Positions 1 through 8,363 of a stretch of 64,000 bases of DNA are shown here, piece after piece. Origin of the DNA: Actinomycetota bacterium (GTDB lineage: Bacteria > Actinomycetota > CADDZG01 > JAHWKV01); NCBI GenBank assembly GCA_030447305.1, contig JAUJPC010000001.1, forward strand, positions 656,986-720,985, in the 5' to 3' direction. The stretch's first letter is position 1, and each line of letters opens with the position of its first letter. The position numbers and the translations under genes are program-made. The notes below the pieces were generated by a model that worked only from the letters and a program-made list of their open reading frames with translations, had not been told where the DNA came from and did not search any database.

Positions 1-54
1 GCATGCCCTAACTATATGGTTTGCGGGTTAACGCCTGATTAAGTACAGGTGACC

Positions 55-80
55 GCGCTGAAGACTTCGCTCTTCAGAGC
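55..80. other. Hairpin upstream of smc
   Basis: Positions 58-64 (ctgaaga) and 71-77 (tcttcag) are perfect inverted arms around a 6-nt loop, and 55-56 pairs with 79-80 outside one mismatch. No T-run follows, so it is not a clear intrinsic terminator. It may close the gene left of the window or sit in the smc leader. I see no coding region supported in bases 1-140. Confidence 0.35.
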
Positions 81-140
81 ATTCCGAACCGGCGGAACCA
101 CGGCCGCGGCCCTCCTGCCTGATACCATCGAGCCCCAGGT

Positions 141-3100
141 ATGTTCTTAAAGTCTCTGGTCATCCGCGGCTTCAAATCCTTCGCCGACAAGACGAATCTC
201 GCCTTTGAGCCCGGCATCTCCGTGGTGGTCGGCCCCAACGGCAGCGGCAAGTCGAACGTCATCGACGCCATCTCCTGGGTGCTCGGTGAGCAGGGACCCG
301 CAACCCTTCGGGGCGGCAAGATGGAGGACGTCATTTTCGCCGGCTCCGCGACCAGGCCGCCCCTCGGTATGGCCGACGTCCAGCTCACCATCGACAACTC
401 GGCCGGTATTCTTCCCGTCGAGTTCAGCGAGGTGACGATCTCCCGGACGCTTTTCCGCTCCGGCGACAGCGAGTATCGGATGAACGGGGGGATCTGCCGG
501 CTGCTCGACATCTCCGAGATGCTGTCCGATGCCGGAGTCGGCCGGGAGCAGCACACCATCGTCGGCCAGGGCAGGCTGGATGAGGTCCTCAGCGCCGATC
601 CCGTGCAGATGCGCAACATCATCGAGGACGCCGCCGGGGTTGGGAAGCACCGCCGCCGCAAGGACCGGGCGATCCGCAAGATGACGGCCACCGAAACCAA
701 CCTCGAGCACTTGGGTGACCTCCTGTCCGAGATCCGGCGCCAGTTGAAACCCCTTCGCCGGCAGGCTGAGATCGCCGACCGCCACGAACGTATCCGTCAG
801 GAGGTGCGCCGGGTCAAGCTGGTCCTCATCGCTCGGCAGATGGCAGCTCTCACCGTCGAGCTTGGGTCGCCGGAGGCGGGCCGGCGTGAAGAGGAGCTGA
901 GGACAAAGGAGCAGGAGGTTGCCGCGCTCCGGTCCCAGGTGACCGATCTCGAGGCCCGGCAGCTCGGGCACCTTACGTTTACCGCGGGCAGGGGGGAGTT
1001 GGGATGGCGGCTTTCGGGGGCGGTGGACCGGCTGGCATCCCTCAAGCGCCTGGCGGAGGAGCGGACCCGCACCCTCAGGGCTGAGCTGACCGCCGGACGC
1101 GAAGACATAGAGCAGGCGAGCCTGATGGAACTGCGGCGCCAGCAGACCGAGCTCGAGGCGGCAATGGTTGAAGCGCAGAGGAAGGAAGCGGCGGAGATGG
1201 CGGCTTTAAGTGAGATCCAGCCGGCGAGCGACCGGGCCCGTGAGCAGCTCCTGGCCGCCGAGCAGGCCCTCAACGCGGCGCTCCGGGCTCACTCCCAGGC
1301 TTCGGGTGAAGCCGCGGGCCGTCGCCGGGAGATCGCCCGTGCCCTGGCGACGGCGCAGTCCGTTGAGCTCGAGCGCAACCACCTGGCAGAGCGGGCGGAG
1401 GCGGCCGAGCTGAGGCGCAGGCAGAACGAGTCCCGGGTCGCTGCGGCGGAGCTGGAGCTTGATCTGACAGTGTCCCGACTTGAGCGGGCTGAGGAGGCGG
1501 TGAGCGCGGCCGAGGAGCGGCTGGAGGAGCTGACCGGCTTGAGGCACCGGCTGCTGGAGGAGATCCGCAACCTGGAGAAGCAAGCCGCTGTCTTACGGGC
1601 CAGGGCCGGGGTTATAGCGGCAGCTGAGACGGGGACTTCCGATGCCGGGGCGCCATTTCGATCGATGCCGGGCACGGCTCTGCTGTCGGAGCTGGTTGAG
1701 CTGAGCGCCGGCCACCGCAGGGCCCTGGAGGCGCTGTTAGGCTCGATTGACGCCGTGGTCGTTGCCTCCGACCGGGACTCCGCGTGGCGGGCGCTGACCG
1801 CGGGCCCAGAGGAAGAGGCTCTCACCGTGGTTGTGGCGGAGGAGTCGCAGCCGGCGGTCGAGGGGCTTGAGTCGTTGACCGAGCGCGCTCGAGTCCTGGA
1901 TCCCCGCGCCCGGGCCGCCCTCTTCAATGTGTGCCTGGCGTCCAGCGGCCAGGAGGCGATCAGGCTGGCCGCAAAGCACCGACACGTTATCTTTCTGAGC
2001 GAGGACGGGACGGTCGCTTCCGGAGGGCTGGTATCGAAGGGGTCGGCCGCGCTGGCCTCGGCCGCGCTGGCCTCGGCCGCGTTGGAGTGCGAGGTGAAGA
2101 TTACCGGCGGCCGGGAAGCAATGGCCGAGCTGGAGAGTCAGATCTCGGGAGCCCGCAGCCGGTTGAAGCAGGTTCTGGCCGCCAACAGAGAGGCCGAGAG
2201 CGCCCGGGTGCGGGCGGCCGAGTACTTGCGGGCGCGCCAGTCCGACGCCCAGCGGGTGGAAGCGGAGATTGCCGAGATCGCCCGGGCGACCCAGCGTTTC
2301 GGGGAGTCGGCGCAGTCGACCTCCGACCGTTTCAGCTCGCTGGAAGACGAGGTGGGACGAGCGGAGACCGCCGTCGTCCTGGCGGAGACGGTGCTCCAGA
2401 GCGCAAGGGCGGGTCGCGAGCGATGCGCCGAAGCCTACGACGAGGCGGCGCAGGCCTCCGAGGCGGCCCGGATGAGAGCCGGAATCGCTGCGGAGCGCAC
2501 CCGCCAGTACGTGAACCGGTTGAAGCAGGTGGTCAACGGAATTTCCGAGGCCACAGGCCGCTTGAGCGGCGTCGGCGCCCGTCAGGAAGCCCTTTTGCGC
2601 ACCCAGAAGCACGTTGCGTCGGTGGGGGCAGTGTGCGATCTGCTGGTGGGTCCGGCTGCGGAGTGGGCGACACAGGCCAAAGAGCAGCACGCCGACGCGG
2701 TTATCACCGCCGGCCGGATCGATCACCAGATCAGCGGGCTCAAGGGCAGGCTGCAGGTGGTTTCGGATGAGCTGGAACACATGAGGGCCCTGTCCAGGCA
2801 GGAGGATCTTGGACGCACCGAGATGAAAATTCGTAAGAGGATCCTTGAAGCCACCCTCACCGACGAGATGCAGGTCGACCCAGACGAGGCCGTCGAGCAT
2901 TGGGGCGCCAGGGTCGAGCTGCCTGAGGGCCACGTCCCCGACGACCCGATGGAGCTCACCGCGGCTATGGCCGAAGAAGCACTGCGCAAGAGGCAGGTTC
3001 GTCTGGAGCGTGAGCTGGAGCAGATGGGAAGCGTGAACCCGCTTGCGGCCCGGGAGGCCGAGGCCCTCGCGGAGCGTGAGCAGTTCCTGACCAGCCAGAT

Positions 3101-3704
3101 GAACGACGTCAGGGAAAGCCGCAATGACCTGCGCCGGGTGGTGGCGTCGGTGGATGAGAGGATCCGGGAGCTGTTCACTGCCGCCTTCGACGACATCGCC
3201 AGGGAGTACTCACATTTGTTCTCAGTGCTGTTCCCTGCCGGCAAGGGGCGGCTGCGGCTGACCGACCCGACCGGGATCCTGGAGTCCGGCGTCGAGGTCG
3301 AGGCGTCCCCCAGCGGCAAGAGCCTCAGGCGCCTGTCTTTGCTGTCCGGCGGCGAGCGTGCACTCGCTGCGCTGGCCCTGCTGTTCGCCATATTCAAGTC
3401 CCGGCCATCCCCCTTCTACATCCTCGACGAGGTGGAGGCCGCCCTGGACGACGTCAACCTGCAAAGATTCCTGAGTCTGCTGCATGAGTTCAGGGGTTCG
3501 TCGCAACTCCTGGTCGTGACTCACCAGAAGAGGACCATGGAGATCGCCGACGTCCTTTACGGTGTCGCCATGCGCCCCGATGGCGTGACCAAGGTAATTT
3601 CGGAGCGGCTTAAGGACTTCTTCCCGGCGTCCATGTCACCCGGTTCCGTGATCGGGGAGGCCGCCGGCCAGCCGGAAGGGGTAGGGGGAATTTGGAATGA
3701 ATGA
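141..3704 (+). CDS. smc: Chromosome segregation protein SMC
   Basis: ATPase that forms the condensin ring with ScpA/ScpB and compacts and segregates the chromosome. Seen: 1187 aa, the usual bacterial SMC length. An N-terminal Walker A (GPNGSGKSN) lies at about residues 31-39, followed by long Ala/Glu/Arg-rich coiled coils and a Gly-rich hinge near 500-650. The C-terminal head has the LSGGE signature near 1067 and Walker B YILDEVEAALDD near 1092. The ATG at 141 gives the canonical start MFLKSLVIRGFKSF. The gene overlaps ftsY by 8 bp, the actinobacterial smc-ftsY arrangement. A 15-bp in-frame repeat at about 2042-2085 encodes an Ala/Leu/Ser repeat at the hinge/coil border. Confidence 0.97.
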   Translation: MFLKSLVIRGFKSFADKTNLAFEPGISVVVGPNGSGKSNVIDAISWVLGEQGPATLRGGKMEDVIFAGSATRPPLGMADVQLTIDNSAGILPVEFSEVTISRTLFRSGDSEYRMNGGICRLLDISEMLSDAGVGREQHTIVGQGRLDEVLSADPVQMRNIIEDAAGVGKHRRRKDRAIRKMTATETNLEHLGDLLSEIRRQLKPLRRQAEIADRHERIRQEVRRVKLVLIARQMAALTVELGSPEAGRREEELRTKEQEVAALRSQVTDLEARQLGHLTFTAGRGELGWRLSGAVDRLASLKRLAEERTRTLRAELTAGREDIEQASLMELRRQQTELEAAMVEAQRKEAAEMAALSEIQPASDRAREQLLAAEQALNAALRAHSQASGEAAGRRREIARALATAQSVELERNHLAERAEAAELRRRQNESRVAAAELELDLTVSRLERAEEAVSAAEERLEELTGLRHRLLEEIRNLEKQAAVLRARAGVIAAAETGTSDAGAPFRSMPGTALLSELVELSAGHRRALEALLGSIDAVVVASDRDSAWRALTAGPEEEALTVVVAEESQPAVEGLESLTERARVLDPRARAALFNVCLASSGQEAIRLAAKHRHVIFLSEDGTVASGGLVSKGSAALASAALASAALECEVKITGGREAMAELESQISGARSRLKQVLAANREAESARVRAAEYLRARQSDAQRVEAEIAEIARATQRFGESAQSTSDRFSSLEDEVGRAETAVVLAETVLQSARAGRERCAEAYDEAAQASEAARMRAGIAAERTRQYVNRLKQVVNGISEATGRLSGVGARQEALLRTQKHVASVGAVCDLLVGPAAEWATQAKEQHADAVITAGRIDHQISGLKGRLQVVSDELEHMRALSRQEDLGRTEMKIRKRILEATLTDEMQVDPDEAVEHWGARVELPEGHVPDDPMELTAAMAEEALRKRQVRLERELEQMGSVNPLAAREAEALAEREQFLTSQMNDVRESRNDLRRVVASVDERIRELFTAAFDDIAREYSHLFSVLFPAGKGRLRLTDPTGILESGVEVEASPSGKSLRRLSLLSGGERALAALALLFAIFKSRPSPFYILDEVEAALDDVNLQRFLSLLHEFRGSSQLLVVTHQKRTMEIADVLYGVAMRPDGVTKVISERLKDFFPASMSPGSVIGEAAGQPEGVGGIWNE

Positions 3705-4836
3705 GATCGTTCTGGCGGGGATTGTTCTTGCCCTGCTTGTGGCCCTGCTGGTTGCCAGGACCACCGCAAGGCCCCGTCCGACCGACAGGGACTTCCGGGA
3801 GCTGGACGAGGAAGTTGTTGAAGACGATCTTGTCGAAGAAGACCTGGATGCCGAGCTGGCGGAGCTGGAAGCCGAGCTCGAGCTCGAAGAGGCCATCGAG
3901 GAAGCCCTCGAAGATGTTGAGGTCACCGAGGCTCCGGCTCCGGTTGCCCCGCCCCCCTCACGCTGGGCCCGGGGTCTGGCCAAGACCCGCGGAGCCCTCG
4001 GCAGCACCCTCAAGGCTCTGGGGCTGCGCGAGAAGCTGGACGGCGACGCCTGGGAGGAGATCGAGGAGGCGCTGATCCGGGCCGATGTGGGCATGGACGC
4101 CACCGAGCGGGTCCTGGAAGCGCTACGCGATTCGAACCCCTCGCCGGACGAGCTCCATGATGCGCTGCAGAGGGAGCTGCTGAAGATCCTGGATACGGGC
4201 GACAGAACTCTTCACACCCGTCCCGGCGAAGTGGCCGTCTGGCTGGTGACGGGCGTCAACGGCGTGGGCAAGACCACTTCCATCGCCAAGCTGGGCCGCC
4301 GGCTGAAGGATGACGGGCATTCGGTGGTCCTGGCCGCAGGAGACACCTTCCGGGCCGCGGCCATCGAACAGCTGGGGACCTGGGCAGGCCGGCTGGACAT
4401 TCACATGGTCAAACACGCTCCGGGCGCGGACCCGGGAGCCGTCGTTTTCGATGCCATCGAGCACGCCAAGGCGAAAAAGGTCGACGTGGTTATCGTGGAC
4501 ACCGCAGGGCGGCTGCAGACAAAGACGAACCTGATGGAGGAGCTGAAGAAAGTGAAGCGCATCGCCGACCGGGAGACCGGCGCCGTAACCGAGGTCCTCC
4601 TGGTGCTCGATGCCACCGTCGGCCAAAACGGCCTGGCGCAGGCCAAGGCTTTCCAGGAAGCGGTTGGTGCGACCGGCGTGATCCTGACCAAGCTGGACGG
4701 GACCGCCAGGGGCGGAATCGTAATCGCGATCCAGGACAAGCTGGGCATCCCGGTGAAAGCCGTGGGCGTGGGCGAAGGCATCGAAGACCTGGAGACCTTC
4801 GACCCAGAGGCGTTTGTCGGGGCGATGCTGGAATAG
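3697..4836 (+). CDS. ftsY: Signal recognition particle receptor FtsY
   Basis: SRP receptor GTPase that docks SRP-ribosome complexes at the membrane. Seen: 379 aa. A hydrophobic N-terminal segment (about residues 4-21) can anchor it to the membrane, as in other actinobacterial FtsY proteins. A strongly acidic, Glu-rich linker (about 30-75) follows, then the NG domain with G1 GVNGVGKTT near 187, the DTFRAAA motif, DTAGR and TKLDGTARGG. The start overlaps the smc stop by 8 bp, so the two are probably co-transcribed and coupled. The convergent PPOX reading frame on the other strand runs antisense through this gene, but ftsY is clearly the real product here. Confidence 0.97.
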   Translation: MNEIVLAGIVLALLVALLVARTTARPRPTDRDFRELDEEVVEDDLVEEDLDAELAELEAELELEEAIEEALEDVEVTEAPAPVAPPPSRWARGLAKTRGALGSTLKALGLREKLDGDAWEEIEEALIRADVGMDATERVLEALRDSNPSPDELHDALQRELLKILDTGDRTLHTRPGEVAVWLVTGVNGVGKTTSIAKLGRRLKDDGHSVVLAAGDTFRAAAIEQLGTWAGRLDIHMVKHAPGADPGAVVFDAIEHAKAKKVDVVIVDTAGRLQTKTNLMEELKKVKRIADRETGAVTEVLLVLDATVGQNGLAQAKAFQEAVGATGVILTKLDGTARGGIVIAIQDKLGIPVKAVGVGEGIEDLETFDPEAFVGAMLE

Positions 4837-4925
4837 CGCGGGGTCCCGCCCGGGGACCAGACCAACCCATAGAGTCGTTAGGAGTCGAAAGCTCCCGGTA
4901 GCGGTCCGGCCGAGGCCCGACTCCG

Positions 4926-5376
4926 CTACTCCGCCGAGGCCCCAGGAGCGGACACGCTCTGGATGGATGCGGATGAGAGCAGGAGGTCCCGGAATCGCCT
5001 CTGCGTGGCCGGCAATCTCGATTGCCCAAGGTTTCCACCCGTGTCCTGGTGTCACCCCATCGATCACAATCGCCGCCCTTGGGGTCCGCAAGACGTCTCG
5101 GAACTTCTTCGTTGTCTCGACGTCGCGTCCGGTGACGTCAATGCTCCCCAGCTTCTCGTTGTAGGTCCAACCGGAGGGGACGACGTGAGGAGTGCCGTCC
5201 CTTCCGATCGTCGCGACGCGTCCGAGCCGGCGTTCCTTTGAGGTGAGGAAGCGCAGCTCGGTGGCGCTGAACGGTCCTGGCCGGCCAATGGGTGCAGCCA
5301 GCGTGGCAACCTCTCCGTCGGATTCGGCAGATCGAACCTGGGTTTCTGCCGCCATGGTAATAGTCGTCGTTGTCAT
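4926..5376 (-). CDS. PPOX-class (F420/FMN-binding split-barrel) protein; own stop codon out of frame
   Basis: Member of the pyridoxamine-5'-phosphate-oxidase-like split-barrel superfamily, many of which are F420- or flavin-dependent reductases. Seen: ATG at 5376 preceded by GGAGG 4 nt upstream. The protein has a polar N-terminus, then a barrel with ERRLGRVATI, GTPHVVPSGW, TTKKFRDVLR, AAIVIDGV and a terminal IRIHPERVRSWGLG. In this family the protein normally ends just after that motif. Here the frame has no stop and stays open down to 4123, antisense through ftsY. A TAG (complement of 4926-4928) sits one frame over exactly where the family ends. I infer a small indel or sequencing error near the 3' end. 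Function beyond flavin/F420 binding is unknown. Confidence 0.6.
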
Positions 5377-5413
5377 GGTTCCTCCAATCGTTGTGGCTTG
5401 CCGGCAGTGGCGG

Positions 5414-5857
5414 TCAAATACATAGCGGCTTCGCTGCTCGCTCCATCCGGTCCGGATCACCCGCAGACCGGCGATGGACGCCGAGAACAAAGATGATTCC
5501 TGCGACCAGGTGCATAGCTGCCAACGACAGCTTGGTGGGCGTGTCCGCTTGGAGGGAAAGTGGGGCGCCCAGAGAGACAATCGCGAACAAGGCGCCCGCA
5601 AGCTGGACGGCACGAACACGCCCACTCCGGGAAGCCACTGCTGTTGCAGCGGTGCCGGCCAACATGGCAAACATTGTGGTGACAAACACCTGGACGCCGG
5701 TTACTCGAGCAGCCCCCATTCCACCAAATCCGGGAACCAGGAATGATGTGCCGGCAGCGGAGCTCACGGCCAAAATCATCAGATTTGCCACCACCGCAAC
5801 TGAGGCTCCGGCAAAACCGTTCCTCCAGATCCCTCTGCTGCCAGATGCCTTTTCCAT
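5414..5857 (-). CDS. DUF6069-like four-helix membrane protein
   Basis: Small integral membrane protein of unknown function. Seen: 147 aa with four hydrophobic segments (roughly residues 15-35, 52-72, 82-102 and 110-130), short loops and a basic C-terminus (HRRSAGDPDRMERAAK). The start at 5857 has a purine-rich GAGGGGGG about 6 nt upstream. It lies upstream of and in the same direction as the PPOX gene (37 bp gap), so the two are probably one operon. Its promoter faces the MarR gene across a palindrome, which makes it a likely MarR target. The DUF6069 assignment rests on topology and context and is tentative. Confidence 0.7.
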   Translation of the reverse strand: MEKASGSRGIWRNGFAGASVAVVANLMILAVSSAAGTSFLVPGFGGMGAARVTGVQVFVTTMFAMLAGTAATAVASRSGRVRAVQLAGALFAIVSLGAPLSLQADTPTKLSLAAMHLVAGIIFVLGVHRRSAGDPDRMERAAKPLCI

Positions 5858-5875
5858 GTTGCCCCCCTCAATGGT

Positions 5876-5898
5876 TGATCATCTAAACAATGTGATCA
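5876..5898. promoter_or_regulatory. Candidate MarR operator
   Basis: TGATCA occurs twice (5876-5881 and 5893-5898) as arms of an imperfect 23-bp inverted repeat in the divergent intergenic region between the DUF6069 gene and marR. It lies immediately downstream of the predicted minus-strand -10 box. This is where a dimeric MarR repressor would block the DUF6069/PPOX operon. Binding by this MarR is inferred. Confidence 0.5.
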
Positions 5899-5926
5899 CT
5901 CTAGGACTGTTACTTGCTTCTGTCAA
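5898..5926 (-). promoter_or_regulatory. Promoter of the DUF6069-PPOX operon
   Basis: On the minus strand TTGACA (5926-5921) is followed by a 17-bp spacer and TAGAGT (5903-5898), a near-consensus housekeeping promoter about 40 bp upstream of the DUF6069 start. Confidence 0.6.
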
Positions 5927-5943
5927 GTGTTGACTTTATCGAC

Positions 5944-5949
5944 TATCAT
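5944..5949 (+). promoter_or_regulatory. -10 box of marR (leaderless)
   Basis: TATCAT ends 6 nt before the ATG at 5956, and no Shine-Dalgarno sequence is present, so transcription would begin at or next to the start codon. Confidence 0.4.
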
Positions 5950-5955
5950 GGTTCC

Positions 5956-6429
5956 ATGGCACAGGCCCGGAACCGTTCGCAGCGCGTCGTCCCCGGCGAG
6001 GACCTTCACGAAATTGCAGGGCTAATCTTCGGCGTAAGCGAGCAAACCCGTGCCGTTTTCGAAAGAGTCGTTCAGCGATTCGATCTGTCACCGTCCCAAG
6101 CACGGGCCCTTATGAAGCTCGAAAAACCGGTACCGATGCGCTTTTTGGCACAGGACCTAAGGTGCGACGCCTCGAATGTCACCGGCATCGTTGACCGTTT
6201 GGAGAGCAGGAGCCTGGTGCGACGCGAGCCGGCACAAGACGATCGCCGCATCAAGATGCTGGTGCTGACCCCGGCGGGACAAAGGTTGAGGAAGCGACTG
6301 GAGGATGCCATCCACGCCGCCTCTCCTGTAATGACTGCGCTGTCTTCGTCGGAGAGAAAGGTTTTCAGGACCCTTCTCGGCAAGCTGGCCGCGGCTTCCG
6401 TGCAAGCAAACCACCCATACAATGGCTGA
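5956..6429 (+). CDS. MarR-family transcriptional regulator
   Basis: Winged-helix dimeric repressor. Seen: 157 aa from the ATG at 5956. The recognition region reads LAQDLRCDASNVTGIVDRLE and the wing contains DDRRIKMLVLTPAG, both standard MarR features. An in-frame start further upstream (5914) would add residues unlike the family, so 5956 is preferred. It is divergent from the DUF6069-PPOX pair, with a palindrome between them, and most likely represses that pair and perhaps itself. The ligand cannot be read from sequence. The stop is 3 bp before ffh, so read-through into ffh is possible. Confidence 0.88.
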   Translation: MAQARNRSQRVVPGEDLHEIAGLIFGVSEQTRAVFERVVQRFDLSPSQARALMKLEKPVPMRFLAQDLRCDASNVTGIVDRLESRSLVRREPAQDDRRIKMLVLTPAGQRLRKRLEDAIHAASPVMTALSSSERKVFRTLLGKLAAASVQANHPYNG

Positions 6430-6432
6430 GAT

Positions 6433-7779
6433 ATGTTCGATGCCCTGGGTGATCGCCTCGACAACGTATTCAAGCAGCTACGGGGCCGCGGAAGGCTGAC
6501 CGAAAAAGACGTCGAAGCTGCGCTGCGTGAGATACGTCTTGCTCTGCTGGAAGCCGACGTTGCACTGCCTGCGGTAAAGGCTTTCCTCGGCCACATCCGC
6601 GAGAAGGCGGTGGGGGAGGAGGTCCTGAAGTCTCTGACTCCCGGCCAGCACGTGGTGAAGCTGGTCCATGACGAGCTGATAAACATCCTGGGCGGACAGC
6701 TCTCCCCGCTGAAGATGGCGTCCAAGCCGCCAACGGTCATTCTGCTGGCAGGCCTCCAGGGTTCCGGTAAGACGACCCTGGCCGCCAAGCTGGGCGCTCA
6801 CCTCCGTAAGAAGGGCAGCAGGGTCATGCTGGTAGCAGCCGACCTCCAGCGTCCGGCGGCCATCCGTCAGCTGGAGGTTCTCGCCGGGCAGGCCGGGGTG
6901 CAGTTCCACAGTGGGCCGGAGGAGACCGATCCTGTGAAGGTGGCGCGCTCCGGTCTGGAGGCAGGGCGCCGAAACGCCGACGTGGTGATCGTTGACACGG
7001 CCGGCCGCCTGGGTATCGACGAGGAGATGATGGCCCAGGTGGCCCGCGTCCACGACACCGTCCGACCGGACGAGGTGCTGTTCGTCCTCGACGCGATGAC
7101 CGGTCAGGACGCCGTGAACTCGGCAAAGGCGTTCTCGGAGACCCTGCCCCTCACCGGCATCGTCATCACCAAGATCGACGGGGACTCCCGCGGCGGTGCC
7201 GCCCTCTCGGCCACCACCGTCACCGGGGTCCCGGTCAAGTTCGCAGGTACCGGCGAGAAGCTGCAGGATCTGGAGCCCTTCCACCCGGATCGGATCGCTT
7301 CACGCATCCTCGGCATGGGCGACGTCCTCAGCCTGATTGAAAAGGCCGAGGGCACCATGTCCGAGAAGCAGGCCGAGGAGCAGGCGCGCAAGGTCATGGA
7401 GGCCAAGTTCACGCTGGAAGACTTCCTTACCCAGATCCAGAGCGTGAAGAAGATGGGCGGCATCGGAGATCTGCTGAAGATGCTCCCCGGCGTGCCCGGT
7501 ATGGGCAAGATGAAGGACCTGGATGTCCAGGACCATGATGTGGCGCGGATCGAGGCGATCATCCGGTCGATGACCCCCCAGGAGCGCAATGATCCACGGA
7601 TCATCTCCGGCAGCAGGCGCGTCAGAATTGCCAAGGGATCCGGCAGCCAGGTGCGGGAGGTGAACGACCTGCTCAAGCAGTTCGACGCCGCCCGCAAGAT
7701 GATGAAGCAGATGATGAAGGTCGGCGGCCCGAAGAAGGGCAAGAAGGGGTTCAGCCTCCCTCCCGGACTCGGTATCTGA
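6433..7779 (+). CDS. ffh: Signal recognition particle protein Ffh
   Basis: GTPase of the SRP that binds 4.5S RNA and signal peptides and delivers ribosomes to FtsY. Seen: 448 aa. N domain at residues 1-95, G1 GLQGSGKTT near 106, DTAGR, TKIDGDSRGG, then a Met-rich M domain (about 300-435) with the RNA-binding SGSRRVRIAKGSG motif and a basic tail. The ATG at 6433 gives the family-typical MFDALGDRLDNVF. In many Actinobacteria this gene lies close to ftsY; here the two are separated by the MarR/PPOX island. It is followed by rpsP. Confidence 0.97.
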   Translation: MFDALGDRLDNVFKQLRGRGRLTEKDVEAALREIRLALLEADVALPAVKAFLGHIREKAVGEEVLKSLTPGQHVVKLVHDELINILGGQLSPLKMASKPPTVILLAGLQGSGKTTLAAKLGAHLRKKGSRVMLVAADLQRPAAIRQLEVLAGQAGVQFHSGPEETDPVKVARSGLEAGRRNADVVIVDTAGRLGIDEEMMAQVARVHDTVRPDEVLFVLDAMTGQDAVNSAKAFSETLPLTGIVITKIDGDSRGGAALSATTVTGVPVKFAGTGEKLQDLEPFHPDRIASRILGMGDVLSLIEKAEGTMSEKQAEEQARKVMEAKFTLEDFLTQIQSVKKMGGIGDLLKMLPGVPGMGKMKDLDVQDHDVARIEAIIRSMTPQERNDPRIISGSRRVRIAKGSGSQVREVNDLLKQFDAARKMMKQMMKVGGPKKGKKGFSLPPGLGI

Positions 7780-7801
7780 GTAGCAGGCCGCTCGGTACCC
7801 G

Positions 7802-7829
7802 TTTCAGCGCATCCGTTCGCTGGTACACT
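7802..7829 (+). promoter_or_regulatory. Promoter of rpsP operon (leaderless)
   Basis: TTTCAG (7802-7807), a 16-bp spacer and an extended -10 (TGG then TACACT at 7824-7829) end 8 nt before the rpsP ATG. There is no Shine-Dalgarno sequence, which suggests a leaderless ribosomal-protein mRNA. Confidence 0.45.
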
Positions 7830-7837
7830 GCACCTCA

Positions 7838-8116
7838 ATGGTAAAGATCAGACTTCGCCGCATTGGCAAGAAGAAGCAGCCTACGTACCGTGTTGTGGTC
7901 GCGGACTCCCGAGCGCCACGTGATGGCCGGTTCATCGAGTCGATCGGCAAGTACGCTCCCCGCGAGGAGCCCTCGCTCGTAGAGATCGACACCGATCGCG
8001 CTCTCGAGTGGCTCGGCAAGGGCGCACAGCCTTCCGAAGCCGTGACCAAGCTCCTAAAGATCGCCGGCGTCCTCGATGAGAAAGGCAAGACCCTCACCGC
8101 TTCGTCCGCAAGATGA
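7838..8116 (+). CDS. rpsP: 30S ribosomal protein S16
   Basis: Small-subunit ribosomal protein needed for 30S assembly. Seen: 92 aa, family length, starting [20 protein letters not shown] with the conserved [17 protein letters not shown] motif. It is the first gene of the conserved rpsP-khpA-rimM-trmD-rplS block. Its stop overlaps the khpA start by 4 bp (ATGA), which indicates coupled translation. The start codon lies 8 nt from an extended -10 box and has no ribosome binding site. Confidence 0.97.
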   Translation: MVKIRLRRIGKKKQPTYRVVVADSRAPRDGRFIESIGKYAPREEPSLVEIDTDRALEWLGKGAQPSEAVTKLLKIAGVLDEKGKTLTASSAR

Positions 8117-8349
8117 GCTCGCGGGAAACGCTGGAATTCGTCGTTTCATATCTCGTAGCAAACCCCAACGATGTGCGGATTGAAGAAGAGGTCTCAGGTC
8201 GTACGATCATGTACGACCTTTTTGTGCATCCCGATGACGTCGGTAAGGTCATCGGGCGCAACGGGCGTATTGCCCGGGCGATCCGGGCGGTGGTCAAAGC
8301 GGCTGCCTTGAGAGAAGACCGCAACGCCATCGTCGAGATCATCGACTAG
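8113..8349 (+). CDS. khpA: KH-domain RNA-binding protein KhpA
   Basis: Small RNA-binding protein that, in other Gram-positives, pairs with KhpB/Jag in post-transcriptional control. Seen: 78 aa consisting of a single type II KH fold with the [15 protein letters not shown] loop (GxxG). It overlaps rpsP by 4 bp and precedes rimM by 14 bp, the usual actinobacterial position. The RNA targets are not readable from the sequence. Confidence 0.93.
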   Translation: MSSRETLEFVVSYLVANPNDVRIEEEVSGRTIMYDLFVHPDDVGKVIGRNGRIARAIRAVVKAAALREDRNAIVEIID

Positions 8350-8363
8350 TTCAAGTTGCGGCG

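Noticed and set aside
147..2933. Long minus-strand open frames antisense to smc
   Set aside because: High GC keeps antisense frames open; they lack any family motif, and smc is unmistakable on the plus strand.
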